Positions 32,567 to 41,894 of a stretch of 51,499 nt of DNA are shown here, piece by piece. Within the stretch, counting starts at the first letter, position 1. Each line of letters opens with the position of its first letter. The stretch is from positions 1-51,499 of the forward strand of contig NVUX02000041.1 of NCBI GenBank assembly GCA_002402045.2, in the 5' to 3' direction. Origin of the DNA: Paracoccaceae bacterium. GTDB lineage: Bacteria; Pseudomonadota; Alphaproteobacteria; Rhodobacterales; Rhodobacteraceae. A model generated the notes under the pieces. That model saw only the letters and a list, made by a program, of their open reading frames with translations. It did not search any database and was not told the DNA's origin. A program made the position numbers and the translations under genes.

Positions 32567-34026
32567 TACCGAAGCTCAAGTTCTGGCACCAGCTCCGTTG
32601 CTTTCGCAAGGCTTTGGAGGCGCTTTTCCAGAATTTCACCCGTTAGTGCTTTAGACTTCCCGCTTAAAACAAGCCGCAAAACCCCGTCATCTACCTTCAG
32701 CTCGGTATTTTTCAGCATCACCGCTTGCGCACCAGAAATCATAGCCCCCAAACGCATTGCTAAGCCAAGGCGGCGCGCACTTTCAATTTTAGCCTCGGGC
32801 AACAGGGCCAGCGTGTTTCCCTCACTGCCTTTGCCCGAGTCATAGCGGCTCCGAATTGCCCACGCCAAAAACAGCCGGCCCTCATGGTCAATCGCGCCCA
32901 TATTTGCGCGGGTCACGGTTTCAAAGCACATATCGGCGCGATAATCCGGATGCGCCCGCCATGTGGTATCATGCAGCAGGCAAGCCGCGCGCACCAGCCG
33001 CGGATTTATGTCCAAAAACAGGTGTTGCAGCCACTCAAAAAGCGCATCCCCAAAGCCCGGAAACCGCGCATTTGTGGTTTCCATAAAACGGCAAGATTCG
33101 ATCAAAGGGTCCAGCGCACGCATAGCCGGAGACATCGCCTCAAAAAGCATACCTTCCCGAATTCCGTAGCTCGAAATCGCGATCTCTGCGGGTTTTAGCA
33201 CCTCAATTAAGCCCTGCATCACTTTCGCCGCCAGCGGCACTAAATTAAGGCGGGCCATAGAGGTTTCCGTGAGTTCACTCAGCGCCTCGGGCTCTTGCGT
33301 AGCGGCCCACGCCGCGGTTTCCGCCATTTGTTCGGCGGTCATCTGATATTCATGCAACACATGCAGCGGATAGTTCCGCCGCGCCATATCCAGCCGCGCA
33401 ATGGCGCGCCATGAGCCGCCAACAAGAAACAGGCGTTCTCCCTCAGGCGCTTGCACAGCCTGCATTATGGCCGCCACGGTTTCGCGGATATGCACCTGCA
33501 TATCCCCCTGAAAATCTGCCAGTTTTAGCGGCCCCAAAGGCGAGGTTGCGCGCTGTCCGACCAGCCCGGCTTTCAGCCGCGCTAGCTCCATTGAAGCCCC
33601 GCCAATATCGCAGACCAGCCCATCGGCCTCGGGCCAGCCAAGCAGCACACCCTGCGCCGAAAGCCGCGCTTCTTCTTCGCCACTGGCCACATATAAGGCA
33701 ATACCGGTCTCGGCCAACACTTCAGCGCAAAACGCCGGCCCATCTGCCGCTTCGCGCACCGCCGCCGTGGCCACTGTGCGCACTTTTTCCACGCCCATGT
33801 GCTCCAGCAGCAACGCAAAGCGCTTTATCGCAGCAAAAGCCCGCACGCGGCCATCTGGTGAAAGCCTCCCGCTTTGGGCCAGCCCTTTTCCCAGCCCACA
33901 CAGCACCTTTTCATTAAAAAAATACGCCGGGGAGCGCGCAGCCCCGTCAAAAACCACCAGCCGCACCGAATTTGAGCCCACATCAATCACGCCGACGCGC
34001 TGGCATTCCTGCTTAATCATGCTCAT
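32566..34026 (-). CDS. ppx: Exopolyphosphatase / guanosine pentaphosphatase family (Ppx/GppA)
   Basis: A 486-residue actin-fold phosphatase that removes phosphate from polyphosphate or from pppGpp. The N-terminal phosphate loops are IDVGSNSVRLVVFDG, VRTVATAAVREAADG, ASGEEEARLSAQGVLLGWPE and VCDIGGASMELARL. The C-terminal half is the helical domain with the HD-like signature LLHDTTWRAHPDYRAD. It overlaps the ppk gene by 14 bases and follows it, so the synthase and phosphatase of polyphosphate are made from one message. Whether polyP or pppGpp is the main substrate is not clear. Confidence 0.92.
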   Translation of the reverse strand: MSMIKQECQRVGVIDVGSNSVRLVVFDGAARSPAYFFNEKVLCGLGKGLAQSGRLSPDGRVRAFAAIKRFALLLEHMGVEKVRTVATAAVREAADGPAFCAEVLAETGIALYVASGEEEARLSAQGVLLGWPEADGLVCDIGGASMELARLKAGLVGQRATSPLGPLKLADFQGDMQVHIRETVAAIMQAVQAPEGERLFLVGGSWRAIARLDMARRNYPLHVLHEYQMTAEQMAETAAWAATQEPEALSELTETSMARLNLVPLAAKVMQGLIEVLKPAEIAISSYGIREGMLFEAMSPAMRALDPLIESCRFMETTNARFPGFGDALFEWLQHLFLDINPRLVRAACLLHDTTWRAHPDYRADMCFETVTRANMGAIDHEGRLFLAWAIRSRYDSGKGSEGNTLALLPEAKIESARRLGLAMRLGAMISGAQAVMLKNTELKVDDGVLRLVLSGKSKALTGEILEKRLQSLAKATELVPELELR

Positions 34027-36190
34027 GGGTTAACCTTGGGGCCGTTTTTGCACCAGCGGCACCCCGGCCGGAAAGCGACGGATTTTCCATGAAAAAACGA
34101 TGGCACGAGAACAGCTTTTCGCCTTGGTGGCGATGATATGTCCCGTCCCCCGAAAGCACCCAGCTTTGGGCTGTATCCGCCATGTTCGCCGCCATTATTT
34201 GCTCAATTATCTGGGCATGTACGGTTTTATTTTTAATCGGCACAAGGCTCTCTACCCGCCATTTCAGGTTTCGCCCCATCCAGTCCGCGCTGGAAATATA
34301 TACATTGGCCTTGGGGCTGGGCAGCCCCTCGCCATTGCCAAAACACACAATCCTCGAATGCTCCAAAAAGCGGCCAATCACTGATTTTACGCGGATATTC
34401 TCTGAAAGCCCGGCAACACCGGGCCGCAAACCACAGATACCCCGCACCACAAGATCAATCTTCACGCCCGTCTGAGACGCACGGTAAAGCGCGTCTATCA
34501 TATCGGCTTCAATGAGCGAATTCATCTTGGCCCAAATGGCCGCGGGCCGCCCTGCCTCCGCATGGCCGATCTCTGCTTCTATGCCCGCAAGCAGCGTAGT
34601 TTTCAGCGACAATGGTGCAATCGCGAGGGCCTCTAGGCCATCGGGCGGCGCATAGCCGGAAACATAGTTAAACACCTTGGTTGCATCCCGCCCCAGCGCT
34701 TTATCACAGGTAAAAAGCGAAAGATCGGTGTAAAAATTGGCGGTCACCGGATGGTAGTTCCCCGTGCCAAAATGGGTATAGGTCGCCAGTTTTTCACCCT
34801 CGCGCCGCACCACGGTCGAAATTTTGGCGTGGGTTTTCCAATCAATAAATCCATAGATCACCGTGGCCCCTGCCCGCTCCAATGTGCGCGAAAGCCGAAT
34901 ATTCGCCGCCTCATCAAACCGCGCCTTAAGCTCCACCACCGCCGTTACAGATTTGCCCGCCTCGGCAGCTTCGCACAGTGCCGCCACAATCGGGCTATCA
35001 CGGCTGGTGCGGTAAAGCGTTTGCTTAATGGCAATTACATCGTGGTCCCGCGCGGCCTGCTGCAAAAATTCAACCACCGTGTTGAAGGTCTCATACGGGT
35101 GGTGCAGCAGCATATCTTTTTTGCGCATTGCCGCAAATATATCCCCGCCGTTTTCCTGCACCCGCTCAGGCACACGCGGGGTAAAAGGCGGCCAAAGCAG
35201 GTCTGGCCGCGCGGGTAAAATAAGCTCTGCGAGGTCATCAAACCCGATAAGGCCATCAGTTTCTATCACCTCATCTGGCGTCACGCCGGTCTCTCGCAAA
35301 ATGGTTTTGCGCAGATCAGAAGGCGCGCCCGCCGAAATATTCATCCGAATAACCTTGCCCCGCCTCCGGCGCTTCAAGGCGGTTTCAAATTCGCGCACAA
35401 GGTCCTCGGCCTCGTCCTCCACCTCCAAATCGCTATCACGCAACACCCTGAATGCGCAGCGCCCGCGCAGCTCGTAGCCGGGGAAAAGCTGCGTGATAAA
35501 CATCACCAGCAGGGATTCAAGCGGCAAAAACCGCAGGGCGCCGCTCTCGCTATCCGCTAGTTGGTAAAAACGCGGAATTTGTGCCGGAACGGGCAAGAGC
35601 GCCGTGAGCTTGGGGTTATCCCCTTTGCGCCGCAGCTGAAGCGCGAGCGCAAAACCACCCGAGCCAATAAAGGGAAATGGGTGCGCCGGATCGAGGGCAA
35701 TCGGCGTAAGAATGGGAAATACCTGCTCCAGAAAGGTTCGGGAAAGCGCCTCTTGATCGTCCTCGGTCACATCATCTGTGCCCAATATCAAAATGCCTTC
35801 CTTTTTCAGGCTCTCACGCAAATCAGCCCATGTTGCCTGTTGATGCACCATCAAATCGCGCGCATTTTCGTTGATCTTTTCCAACTGCTGAAATGGCGTA
35901 AGGCCGTCAGCTGAAATTTGGCCAATACCCTCGCGGCACATCTCTCTCAGGCCTGCCACCCGCACGGTGAAAAATTCATCAAGGTTTGTGGCTGAAATGG
36001 TCAAAAACCGCACCCGCTCCATGAGCGGCACCCGAGGGTTGGCCGCTTCTTCCAGCACACGCCAGTTAAACGCCAGCCAAGAAAGCTCTCGGTTAATAAA
36101 GCGCGCGGGGCCTTCAAAGGGTAGGTCAATAGGCGATGGCGGCTCTGAGTTTAGAAAATCAGCATTTATATCGGTCATGGCTTTACTCAT
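34013..36190 (-). CDS. ppk: Polyphosphate kinase 1
   Basis: A 725-residue enzyme that makes polyphosphate from ATP at the membrane. Family text: FINRELSWLAFNWRVLEEA near the N-terminus, KQTLYRTSRDSPIVAALCEA, VVELKARFDEAANIRLSRTL and the phosphohistidine region YTHFGTGNYHPVTANFYTDL. The PLD-like C-terminal domains follow with LVVRGICGLRPGV and SADWMGRNLKWRVE. Two start codons are possible, at 36190 (overlapping the hda stop by 8 bases) and at 36178. It sits in an operon with hda and ppx. Confidence 0.95.
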   Translation of the reverse strand: MSKAMTDINADFLNSEPPSPIDLPFEGPARFINRELSWLAFNWRVLEEAANPRVPLMERVRFLTISATNLDEFFTVRVAGLREMCREGIGQISADGLTPFQQLEKINENARDLMVHQQATWADLRESLKKEGILILGTDDVTEDDQEALSRTFLEQVFPILTPIALDPAHPFPFIGSGGFALALQLRRKGDNPKLTALLPVPAQIPRFYQLADSESGALRFLPLESLLVMFITQLFPGYELRGRCAFRVLRDSDLEVEDEAEDLVREFETALKRRRRGKVIRMNISAGAPSDLRKTILRETGVTPDEVIETDGLIGFDDLAELILPARPDLLWPPFTPRVPERVQENGGDIFAAMRKKDMLLHHPYETFNTVVEFLQQAARDHDVIAIKQTLYRTSRDSPIVAALCEAAEAGKSVTAVVELKARFDEAANIRLSRTLERAGATVIYGFIDWKTHAKISTVVRREGEKLATYTHFGTGNYHPVTANFYTDLSLFTCDKALGRDATKVFNYVSGYAPPDGLEALAIAPLSLKTTLLAGIEAEIGHAEAGRPAAIWAKMNSLIEADMIDALYRASQTGVKIDLVVRGICGLRPGVAGLSENIRVKSVIGRFLEHSRIVCFGNGEGLPSPKANVYISSADWMGRNLKWRVESLVPIKNKTVHAQIIEQIMAANMADTAQSWVLSGDGTYHRHQGEKLFSCHRFFMENPSLSGRGAAGAKTAPRLTHEHD

Positions 36191-36842
36191 TTACGTTGCC
36201 CAAAAATGACGAAACAAACCGCACCGAAAGCGGTTTGCCCACTGCAAGCGCGGCTTGGTCAAGGGTTTTAACAAGGTCATTAACCTCGCGATACGAGCGC
36301 CCTACCCGCTTGAGCAAATACGCGATCAATTTTGGCGAAACCGGGAGTTGGCGATCATCAAACAGCTTGGCCAGGATCATGGAAAGCAGGGTGTCATCTG
36401 GCGCTTCAAGCGCCACCACAGGCACAGATTCCAAACGCGAGCGCAGGTCTGGCAGCGCCAGCGGCCAGCGCGAAGGGGCCGACGGACCGGTGATCAAAAG
36501 CGCCCCGCCATCGGCATTCATCTGGTTATACACATGAAAAAGCGCTGCTTCATTATCGCCAATCTGCTCTACATTCTCGACCACCAGCGTTGGGGCCGCA
36601 TCCTCTGGCGTCAGGCTTGAAGCCTCCACAATGCGCGCGCCGCTCATCGTGGCCCACACATGCGCAAGGTGGGTTTTGCCGCTTCCGGACGGGCCTACAA
36701 GCGCCAGCCGCCCTTCGGGCCAGCGCGCCCAGTTTTCAAGCTGCGCCACCGCCATACTATTGCAAGGCGCAACGAAAAAATCATCGCGCCCAAGGGCTTG
36801 GCGCACCGGAAGATCCAGCACAAGTTGCTCGGCAACGCTCAT
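36183..36842 (-). CDS. hda: DnaA-related protein Hda/HdaA
   Basis: A 219-residue protein with one DnaA-type AAA+ domain and no DNA-binding domain IV. It acts with the beta clamp to switch off DnaA after replication starts. An N-terminal clamp-binding motif is visible as QLVLDLPV (residues 6-13). Walker A is GPSGSGKTHLAHVW; the DnaA-like sensor region appears in DLRSRLESVPVVAL and RSYREVNDLVKTLDQAAL. It overlaps the AI-2E-type gene by 4 bases upstream and ppk by 8 bases downstream, linking replication control to polyphosphate metabolism in one operon. Confidence 0.88.
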   Translation of the reverse strand: MSVAEQLVLDLPVRQALGRDDFFVAPCNSMAVAQLENWARWPEGRLALVGPSGSGKTHLAHVWATMSGARIVEASSLTPEDAAPTLVVENVEQIGDNEAALFHVYNQMNADGGALLITGPSAPSRWPLALPDLRSRLESVPVVALEAPDDTLLSMILAKLFDDRQLPVSPKLIAYLLKRVGRSYREVNDLVKTLDQAALAVGKPLSVRFVSSFLGNVNE

Positions 36843-37906
36843 TCGTCCTCCGGCTTTTCCGGGCCTTTAAAAAGCGGGCCTTCCATGTATCGCTCCATCA
36901 AAAACCGGCCAATCACCCCGATGCTGGCAGACACCGGCACCGCGATCAACAACCCAACGAAGCCCAAAAGCGCACCAAATGCCGAGAGCGAAAACATGAG
37001 CCACACCGGATGCAGCCCCACCGAGCCACCCACCAGCTTGGGGCTCAGGATGTTGCCTTCAAAAAATTGCCCGATGATAAATATTGCCGCCACCACGCCG
37101 ATCCAGATCGGGTCATCCCAGAACTGAAAAACCGCCACACCGATCGAGAGGCTGCCCCCGATGATTGAACCCACAAAAGGAATAAACGAGATAAGCCCCG
37201 CGACCAGCCCGATGACCGCGCCGAATTGCAAGCCGATCAGCACCAGAGAGATGGCATAAAAACTGCCAAGAATGGCGCTAACCGTAATTTGACCGCGCAC
37301 AAACCCAGCGAGAACCCGGTCAATATTGCTGGCCAAGCCCCGAATAGTTTCCAAATGCTCGCGCGGCAGCCACGAGTCAATTTTTGCCACAAGCTTGTCC
37401 CAATCCAGTAACAGATAAAACGAAACAACAGGCGTAATCACCAGCAAAATCAGGAAATCAAACACCGCCAGTGAAGAATTCAGCACTCCATTTACCAGCA
37501 TCAGGCTTTGGTCTTTTAGCAGGTTCTGCAAAGAAAGCAGGCCCCGACGCAGCATTGAATCTTCAACAAACAATTGCGGAAACCGCTCCCCGAGCCATTT
37601 TTGGAATTGCGCCACCAAATCCGGCGCGGCTTTCGCCAGGCCCATGAGCTGGTCAATCAGCAATGGCAACACAAGAAGCACAGCCAAAAAAACCAACATC
37701 GCTGTGATCGTGCTAATAACGATCGTCGCCCAAAGCCTTGAAAGGCCTATCTTTTCGAGCCTATCTGCGACCGGATCAAGAAAATAGGCAATTGCAGCTG
37801 CCGCAATATAGGGCAAAAATGCGCCCCCGAGGACCCAAAAAACCAAGACAAGCATAATGGCGGATATGCCCCACCATTTCAGCTGTTTATTTGTGCTCAA
37901 TCCCAT
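36839..37906 (-). CDS. AI-2E family (DUF20) membrane protein
   Basis: A 355-residue inner-membrane protein with about eight hydrophobic segments in the AI-2E transporter family (formerly DUF20). Family text: LPYIAAAAIAYFLDPVADRL in the first helices, and GLISFIPFVGSIIGGSLSIG, GNILSPKLVGGSVGLHPVWL, MFSLSAFGALLGFVGLLIAV in the C-terminal part. Members are described as autoinducer exporters or ion antiporters; the substrate here is unknown. It is first in the operon with hda, ppk and ppx, with overlapping start/stop (ATGA). nadK lies 9 nt upstream on the same strand. Confidence 0.88.
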   Translation of the reverse strand: MGLSTNKQLKWWGISAIMLVLVFWVLGGAFLPYIAAAAIAYFLDPVADRLEKIGLSRLWATIVISTITAMLVFLAVLLVLPLLIDQLMGLAKAAPDLVAQFQKWLGERFPQLFVEDSMLRRGLLSLQNLLKDQSLMLVNGVLNSSLAVFDFLILLVITPVVSFYLLLDWDKLVAKIDSWLPREHLETIRGLASNIDRVLAGFVRGQITVSAILGSFYAISLVLIGLQFGAVIGLVAGLISFIPFVGSIIGGSLSIGVAVFQFWDDPIWIGVVAAIFIIGQFFEGNILSPKLVGGSVGLHPVWLMFSLSAFGALLGFVGLLIAVPVSASIGVIGRFLMERYMEGPLFKGPEKPEDE

Positions 37907-37915
37907 GGCTCGCTC

Positions 37916-38680
37916 CTATTGAAATTGCTCATTAAGCAGCCGTTCTTCCAGCCCATGGCCGGGGTCAAACAACAACGCATATGAAATACTTGCCTCAATG
38001 CCGATATCCACCCTTACCACATTTTTTACATCACTGGAATCCGCCACCGCTGCCACGGGGCGTTTATGAGGTTCTAAAATCTCAAAACTAATCGCGGCAT
38101 CCATTGGCAACAATGCCCCACGCCAACGGCGGGGGCGAAAAGCGGCCACAGCCGTAAGCGCCAGAATATTGGCCTCAATCGGCAATATCGGCCCGTGGGC
38201 AGAATAATTATAAGCGGTTGAGCCGGCAGGGGTAGACACCAAGGCGCCATCGCACACCAAACTTTCCAGCCGCACCTGCCCATTGATCGAAATCCGCAGT
38301 TTTGCCGCCTGTGGCCCCATGCGCAACATCGAGACCTCATTAATTGCCAGCGCTTCTTTTTCGGTGCCGTCAACGCACAAAGTGCGCATTTTCAGTGGGT
38401 GAATTTCGGCGCGCTCTGCTGCCGATATGCGCGCCGGAAGATCTTCTTCTGCGTAATCATTCATCAAAAACCCAACGGTGCCTTGGTGCATGCCGTAAAC
38501 TGGCGCTGGCAGGCTTTGGGATGCATGCAGCGTAGACAGCATAAAACCATCCCCCCCGAGCGGTACAATCACATCGGCCTCCTGCACCAAAACCTGCCCA
38601 TAAATATGCACCAACCGGTGCTTGGCAGCCTGTGCTTTTTCGGTATTATTTGCCGTAAAATGAATTTTATCAAACGCCAT
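37916..38680 (-). CDS. nadK: NAD kinase
   Basis: Phosphorylates NAD to NADP in the cytoplasm. Length 254 with the family motifs VPLGGDGFMLSTLH (GGDG), the NE motif INEVSMLRMGPQ, and the conserved Gly-rich loop STPAGSTAYNYSAHGPIL. It has no signal or membrane segment. The ATG at 38680 is supported by GGAG six bases upstream; an earlier in-frame ATG adds seven residues. It is divergent from glyA across a 362-nt gap and leads into the AI-2E/hda/ppk/ppx run with 9 nt spacing. Confidence 0.95.
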   Translation of the reverse strand: MAFDKIHFTANNTEKAQAAKHRLVHIYGQVLVQEADVIVPLGGDGFMLSTLHASQSLPAPVYGMHQGTVGFLMNDYAEEDLPARISAAERAEIHPLKMRTLCVDGTEKEALAINEVSMLRMGPQAAKLRISINGQVRLESLVCDGALVSTPAGSTAYNYSAHGPILPIEANILALTAVAAFRPRRWRGALLPMDAAISFEILEPHKRPVAAVADSSDVKNVVRVDIGIEASISYALLFDPGHGLEERLLNEQFQ

Positions 38681-38694
38681 AGAGGCTCCCCAAT

Positions 38695-38711
38695 TTGGCA
38701 CTATATTTGCA
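38695..38711 (+). promoter_or_regulatory. Candidate sigma-54 promoter (-24/-12)
   Basis: TTGGCAC-TATAT-TTGCA matches the sigma-54 consensus with exact 5-nt spacing between GGCAC and TTGC. It points toward glyA, whose start is about 330 nt downstream, and it overlaps the leader of nadK on the other strand. An inverted TGCCAAA lies 40 nt further on. The first base after GGCAC is T instead of the usual G. Confidence 0.4.
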
Positions 38712-38787
38712 ATGATACGCGCGGTTTACAAGCACGCAGTTTGCGCATCTGCCAAATGTGCCACCGACGGTCTCTCCTGCAACCATA

Positions 38788-38834
38788 GCGGCGCGACAAC
38801 ACAGCCCTATTTTGCAGCGTGTCACCCGCGCCGC
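38788..38834 (+). repeat. GC-arm intergenic element, copy R4
   Basis: Arms GCGGCGCG and CGCGCCGC, 47 nt apart, with the inner flanks ACAAC and ACC and the outer flank CTGCC. This copy lies in the divergent nadK-glyA gap, not downstream of a gene. Confidence 0.75.
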
Positions 38835-38895
38835 CTGCCAATATTGTACTATGTGGCAAGGCGGTAAAGCCCGCAAAATGCGTGAAGGCCCGCGT

Positions 38896-38943
38896 GCGGC
38901 GCAAGAGCTACTCAGCCAAGCAATGCCCAACTTGCCGCGCCGC
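38896..38943 (+). repeat. GC-arm intergenic element, degenerate copy R4b
   Basis: GCGGCGCA and CGCGCCGC are 48 nt apart, matching the family length, with one base change in the left arm. The inner flanks do not match well. It follows R4 by about 60 nt in the same gap. The rest of the gap up to glyA holds nothing else that I recognise. Confidence 0.5.
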
Positions 38944-39042
38944 TCCCGTTCTGTCGGGCATCTTCACACATTTGCCGTTTTTTGGTTGTGTCAGCAGGGC
39001 TTTCCCCCCTATAGCAGAGCCAACCAACCACAGGAGCGCGTT

Positions 39043-40329
39043 ATGACCACCGATTCAGGTTTTTTTACCGAAACTCTAGATACCCGTGACCCAGAAATAA
39101 AAGCGGCCATCACTGGCGAGCTTGGTCGTCAGCGCGACGAGATTGAGCTCATTGCATCGGAAAACATTGTGTCCGCTGCTGTGATGGAAGCCCAAGGGTC
39201 GGTGCTGACGAACAAATACGCCGAAGGCTATGTGGGCCGCCGATATTATGGTGGCTGTGAATATGTGGATGTGGCCGAGACCCTCGCCATTGATCGCGCC
39301 AAGCAGCTTTTTGGTTGTGACTTTATTAATGTGCAGCCCCATTCTGGCTCCCAAGCCAACCAAGGCGTGTTTAACGCGCTGATTAAGCCGGGCGATACGA
39401 TTTTGGGCATGAACCTTGCTTCGGGCGGGCATTTGACCCACGGCGCAAAGCCTAACCAATCTGGCAAATGGTTTAATGCGGTGCAATACGGTGTGCGCGA
39501 GCAAGACAACTTGCTCGACTACGTTGAAATGCGAAAGCTTGCGCTTAAGCATAAGCCCGCGCTTATTATTGCTGGCGGCTCTGCCATTCCGCGCCAGATA
39601 GATTTTGCCAAGTTCCGCGCCGTGGCCGATGAGGTTGGCGCAATTCTGATGGTTGATATGGCGCATTTCGCTGGCCTTGTGGCCACTGGCGCGCACCCTT
39701 CGCCGTTTCCACATGCTGATGTGGTTACCACCACAACCCACAAAACCCTGCGTGGGCCGCGCGGCGGAATGATTCTTACGAACAACGCAGACATTGCCAA
39801 AAAGGTGAATTCAGCCATTTTCCCTGGCATTCAGGGCGGGCCGCTGATGCACGTCATTGCCGCCAAAGCTGTGGCATTTGGCGAGGCGCTTCGGCCAGAG
39901 TTTACCGATTATATCAAAGCCGTAGTGACCAATGCGCAAGTGCTGGCTGAAACCCTTATGAAGGGCGGCCTTGATATTGTATCTGGTGGCACGGATACTC
40001 ATTTGATGCTGGTAGACTTGCGCCCCAAAGGCGTGAAAGGCAACGCCACCGAGGAGGCTTTGGGCCGTGCGGGCATTACCTGCAATAAAAACGGCATCCC
40101 GTTTGACCCTGAAAAACCGATGGTAACATCGGGCGTGCGCCTTGGCTCTCCGGCTGGCACAACACGGGGTTTTGGCGTGGCAGAGTTTACCCTAATTGGT
40201 GAAATGATCATTGAGGTGGTTGACGGATTGGCCGCAAATGGCGCCGAAAACAACCGCGCGGTTGAAGCCGCCGTGGCCGCAAAAGTCGCTGTTCTTTGCG
40301 CAAAATTCCCTATGTACCCAAATCTCTAA
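39043..40329 (+). CDS. glyA: Serine hydroxymethyltransferase
   Basis: PLP enzyme that converts serine and tetrahydrofolate to glycine and methylene-THF. Length 428 is normal. The catalytic Lys234 is in [14 protein letters not shown]. Other marks: [50 protein letters not shown] and [11 protein letters not shown]. The ATG at 39043 is preceded by AGGAG. An open frame extends 95 codons upstream without a stop but has no family support and crosses the repeats, so it is not included. Confidence 0.97.
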   Translation: MTTDSGFFTETLDTRDPEIKAAITGELGRQRDEIELIASENIVSAAVMEAQGSVLTNKYAEGYVGRRYYGGCEYVDVAETLAIDRAKQLFGCDFINVQPHSGSQANQGVFNALIKPGDTILGMNLASGGHLTHGAKPNQSGKWFNAVQYGVREQDNLLDYVEMRKLALKHKPALIIAGGSAIPRQIDFAKFRAVADEVGAILMVDMAHFAGLVATGAHPSPFPHADVVTTTTHKTLRGPRGGMILTNNADIAKKVNSAIFPGIQGGPLMHVIAAKAVAFGEALRPEFTDYIKAVVTNAQVLAETLMKGGLDIVSGGTDTHLMLVDLRPKGVKGNATEEALGRAGITCNKNGIPFDPEKPMVTSGVRLGSPAGTTRGFGVAEFTLIGEMIIEVVDGLAANGAENNRAVEAAVAAKVAVLCAKFPMYPNL

Positions 40330-40449
40330 AATACTACATTTAGTGGGTCTCCACGACTTTTAGACGAGATTTATGTATTTCGGTAATACTCCGGTAACCT
40401 TTCTGAGCGATACCTTAAGCACGGAAAATAGGAACCGGAGGCACCCAAG

Positions 40450-41220
40450 ATGGAATTACAGGCAATCATTTTTGATGTGGATGGAACAGTGGCAGAGACC
40501 GCCGACCTCCACCGCGCGGCGTTTAACCGCGCCTTTCAAGAGCATGGGCTAGATTGGCATTGGGATCGCGAGATTTTCAGCCAGCTTTCACCCGTTGAAT
40601 TTTCGCTCCCAAAGCTTCGGCTTTTTTCGATGGCAACCCGGAAGTCAGGTCAGGGGAGCGTGCCAAACCATTCGGATCTCGCCCAAATCGCCCTGCGCAA
40701 GGCGCATTTCTTTTGCCAGCTTGTGCATGAAGGGGCCGCACATTTGCGCCCGGGTGTGGCGCGGCTTATGCAGGAATCGCTACATGAGGGCCTGTCTATC
40801 GGGGCCGTGTCAACCAGCAGTCGGGTAGAGACCCAAACCCTTCTTTCTGCAACATTAGGCTTTCATAATTTGAGTAATATCATTTGCTTAAAAACAGCCG
40901 AAGACGCACATATATCAACGGCAGAGCGCTCACTTTATCAGGCCGTGCTGGAAGATTTTGGTATAAACGGCAACCGGGCCATCGCGATTGACGATAGCGC
41001 CAACGGGGTTGCCGCCGCCGCGTTTAATGGCATTCCTGCGCTGGCAACGCCCAGCATGTATACCGCCAGCAACCGGTTTGAATATGCGGCCCTGACCTTA
41101 AGCGACCTTGGGCAACCCGCTGAGCCATTTACAGTAATCAGCGGAAATGCCTTTGGCCATGCATGCGTTAGCCCCGCTCTCCTTCGCCAAATCGCCTTGC
41201 CGAAAGCTGCCGCCGCTTAA
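40450..41220 (+). CDS. HAD-family hydrolase, CbbY / beta-phosphoglucomutase-like
   Basis: A 256-residue cytoplasmic phosphatase or mutase of HAD subfamily IA. The nucleophile motif is IIFDVDGTVAETADLHRAAF (Asp9, Asp11), a helical cap follows, then motif II AVSTSSRVETQTLL, a Lys in CLKTAEDAH and motif IV AIAIDDSANGVAAAAFNGIP. The pattern is like CbbY, which removes the RuBisCO inhibitor xylulose bisphosphate, but no RuBisCO genes are near. Substrate is unknown. The start has GGAGG nine bases upstream. Confidence 0.85.
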   Translation: MELQAIIFDVDGTVAETADLHRAAFNRAFQEHGLDWHWDREIFSQLSPVEFSLPKLRLFSMATRKSGQGSVPNHSDLAQIALRKAHFFCQLVHEGAAHLRPGVARLMQESLHEGLSIGAVSTSSRVETQTLLSATLGFHNLSNIICLKTAEDAHISTAERSLYQAVLEDFGINGNRAIAIDDSANGVAAAAFNGIPALATPSMYTASNRFEYAALTLSDLGQPAEPFTVISGNAFGHACVSPALLRQIALPKAAAA

Positions 41221-41273
41221 TCGAATATTTATCGTTATGCCGCATTTTGATTTTGAACCCAAAAGGCGGCGCA

Positions 41274-41894
41274 ATGAGACCAGTTTATCTATTTTTAGCA
41301 TTTTCGCTTTTTGCCAATGCATCACAAGCACAACAACCCATAACCGTTAGCCTTGGCGGCAGCACTTTGGGGGCCACCCTTGAGGCGGGCTATCGCCTCG
41401 GGCCAAATTTTGGCCTACGCGGCATCGCAGGGTTTGGCCAAGCGAATTTTGAGAGCGATTTTAAGGGCGCGCCCCTCATTGGCACGGCACATATTGGTGG
41501 GGTTGGCATTTTAGCAGATGTCTATTTTGGCGGCGGTGGCCGCATAACAGCTGGCGGCATCGTTCCGAACTATGAAGCAACGCTCGCCGTCACAGGCGAT
41601 ATTTCAGTAGAAGGGAGCGCGTTTAGCAATGTGGATATTGCCGGCTCAATTTCCACCGTCAACCGATTTGCCCCGATCGTAGCGATTGGTTATGAGAGAG
41701 TTTTTCGCAATCACTGGGGCGTTTCGGCAGATTTTGGGGCCATGTATACCGGCGGATTTTTCATCACCGCCACTGATAACAGCACTCAAATTCCACAAAT
41801 TGACCTTGATTCAGAGCTTTCAACCACCAATGCAGAGCTTGGGCAAATTACAATTCTGCCCTTCGTGAAACTCGGTGTTAGCTTTGCGTTTTAG
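41274..41894 (+). CDS. Probable outer-membrane beta-barrel protein
   Basis: A 206-residue exported protein. The signal peptide is MRPVYLFLAFSLFANASQA with cleavage before QQ. The mature part is a series of short alternating strands rich in Gly and aromatic residues (ATLEAGYRLGPNFGLRGIAG, GGVGILADVYFG, GYERVFRNHWGVSADFGAMY), and it ends in Phe (KLGVSFAF), which is the usual sorting signal of outer-membrane barrels. The start has AAAAGGCGG upstream. It overlaps the convergent TetR gene by 17 bases. Function is unknown. Confidence 0.75.
   Translation: MRPVYLFLAFSLFANASQAQQPITVSLGGSTLGATLEAGYRLGPNFGLRGIAGFGQANFESDFKGAPLIGTAHIGGVGILADVYFGGGGRITAGGIVPNYEATLAVTGDISVEGSAFSNVDIAGSISTVNRFAPIVAIGYERVFRNHWGVSADFGAMYTGGFFITATDNSTQIPQIDLDSELSTTNAELGQITILPFVKLGVSFAF

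Noticed and set aside
38758-39042. N-terminal extension of glyA by 95 open codons
   Set aside because: The normal family start MTTDSGFF has AGGAG in front of it. The extension has no family similarity and crosses two intergenic repeats whose GC-rich sequence lacks stops by composition.
38681-39042. Riboswitch ahead of glyA
   Set aside because: No known glycine, SAM, SAH or THF riboswitch core could be recognised in the gap; the visible structure is explained by R4 and R4b.
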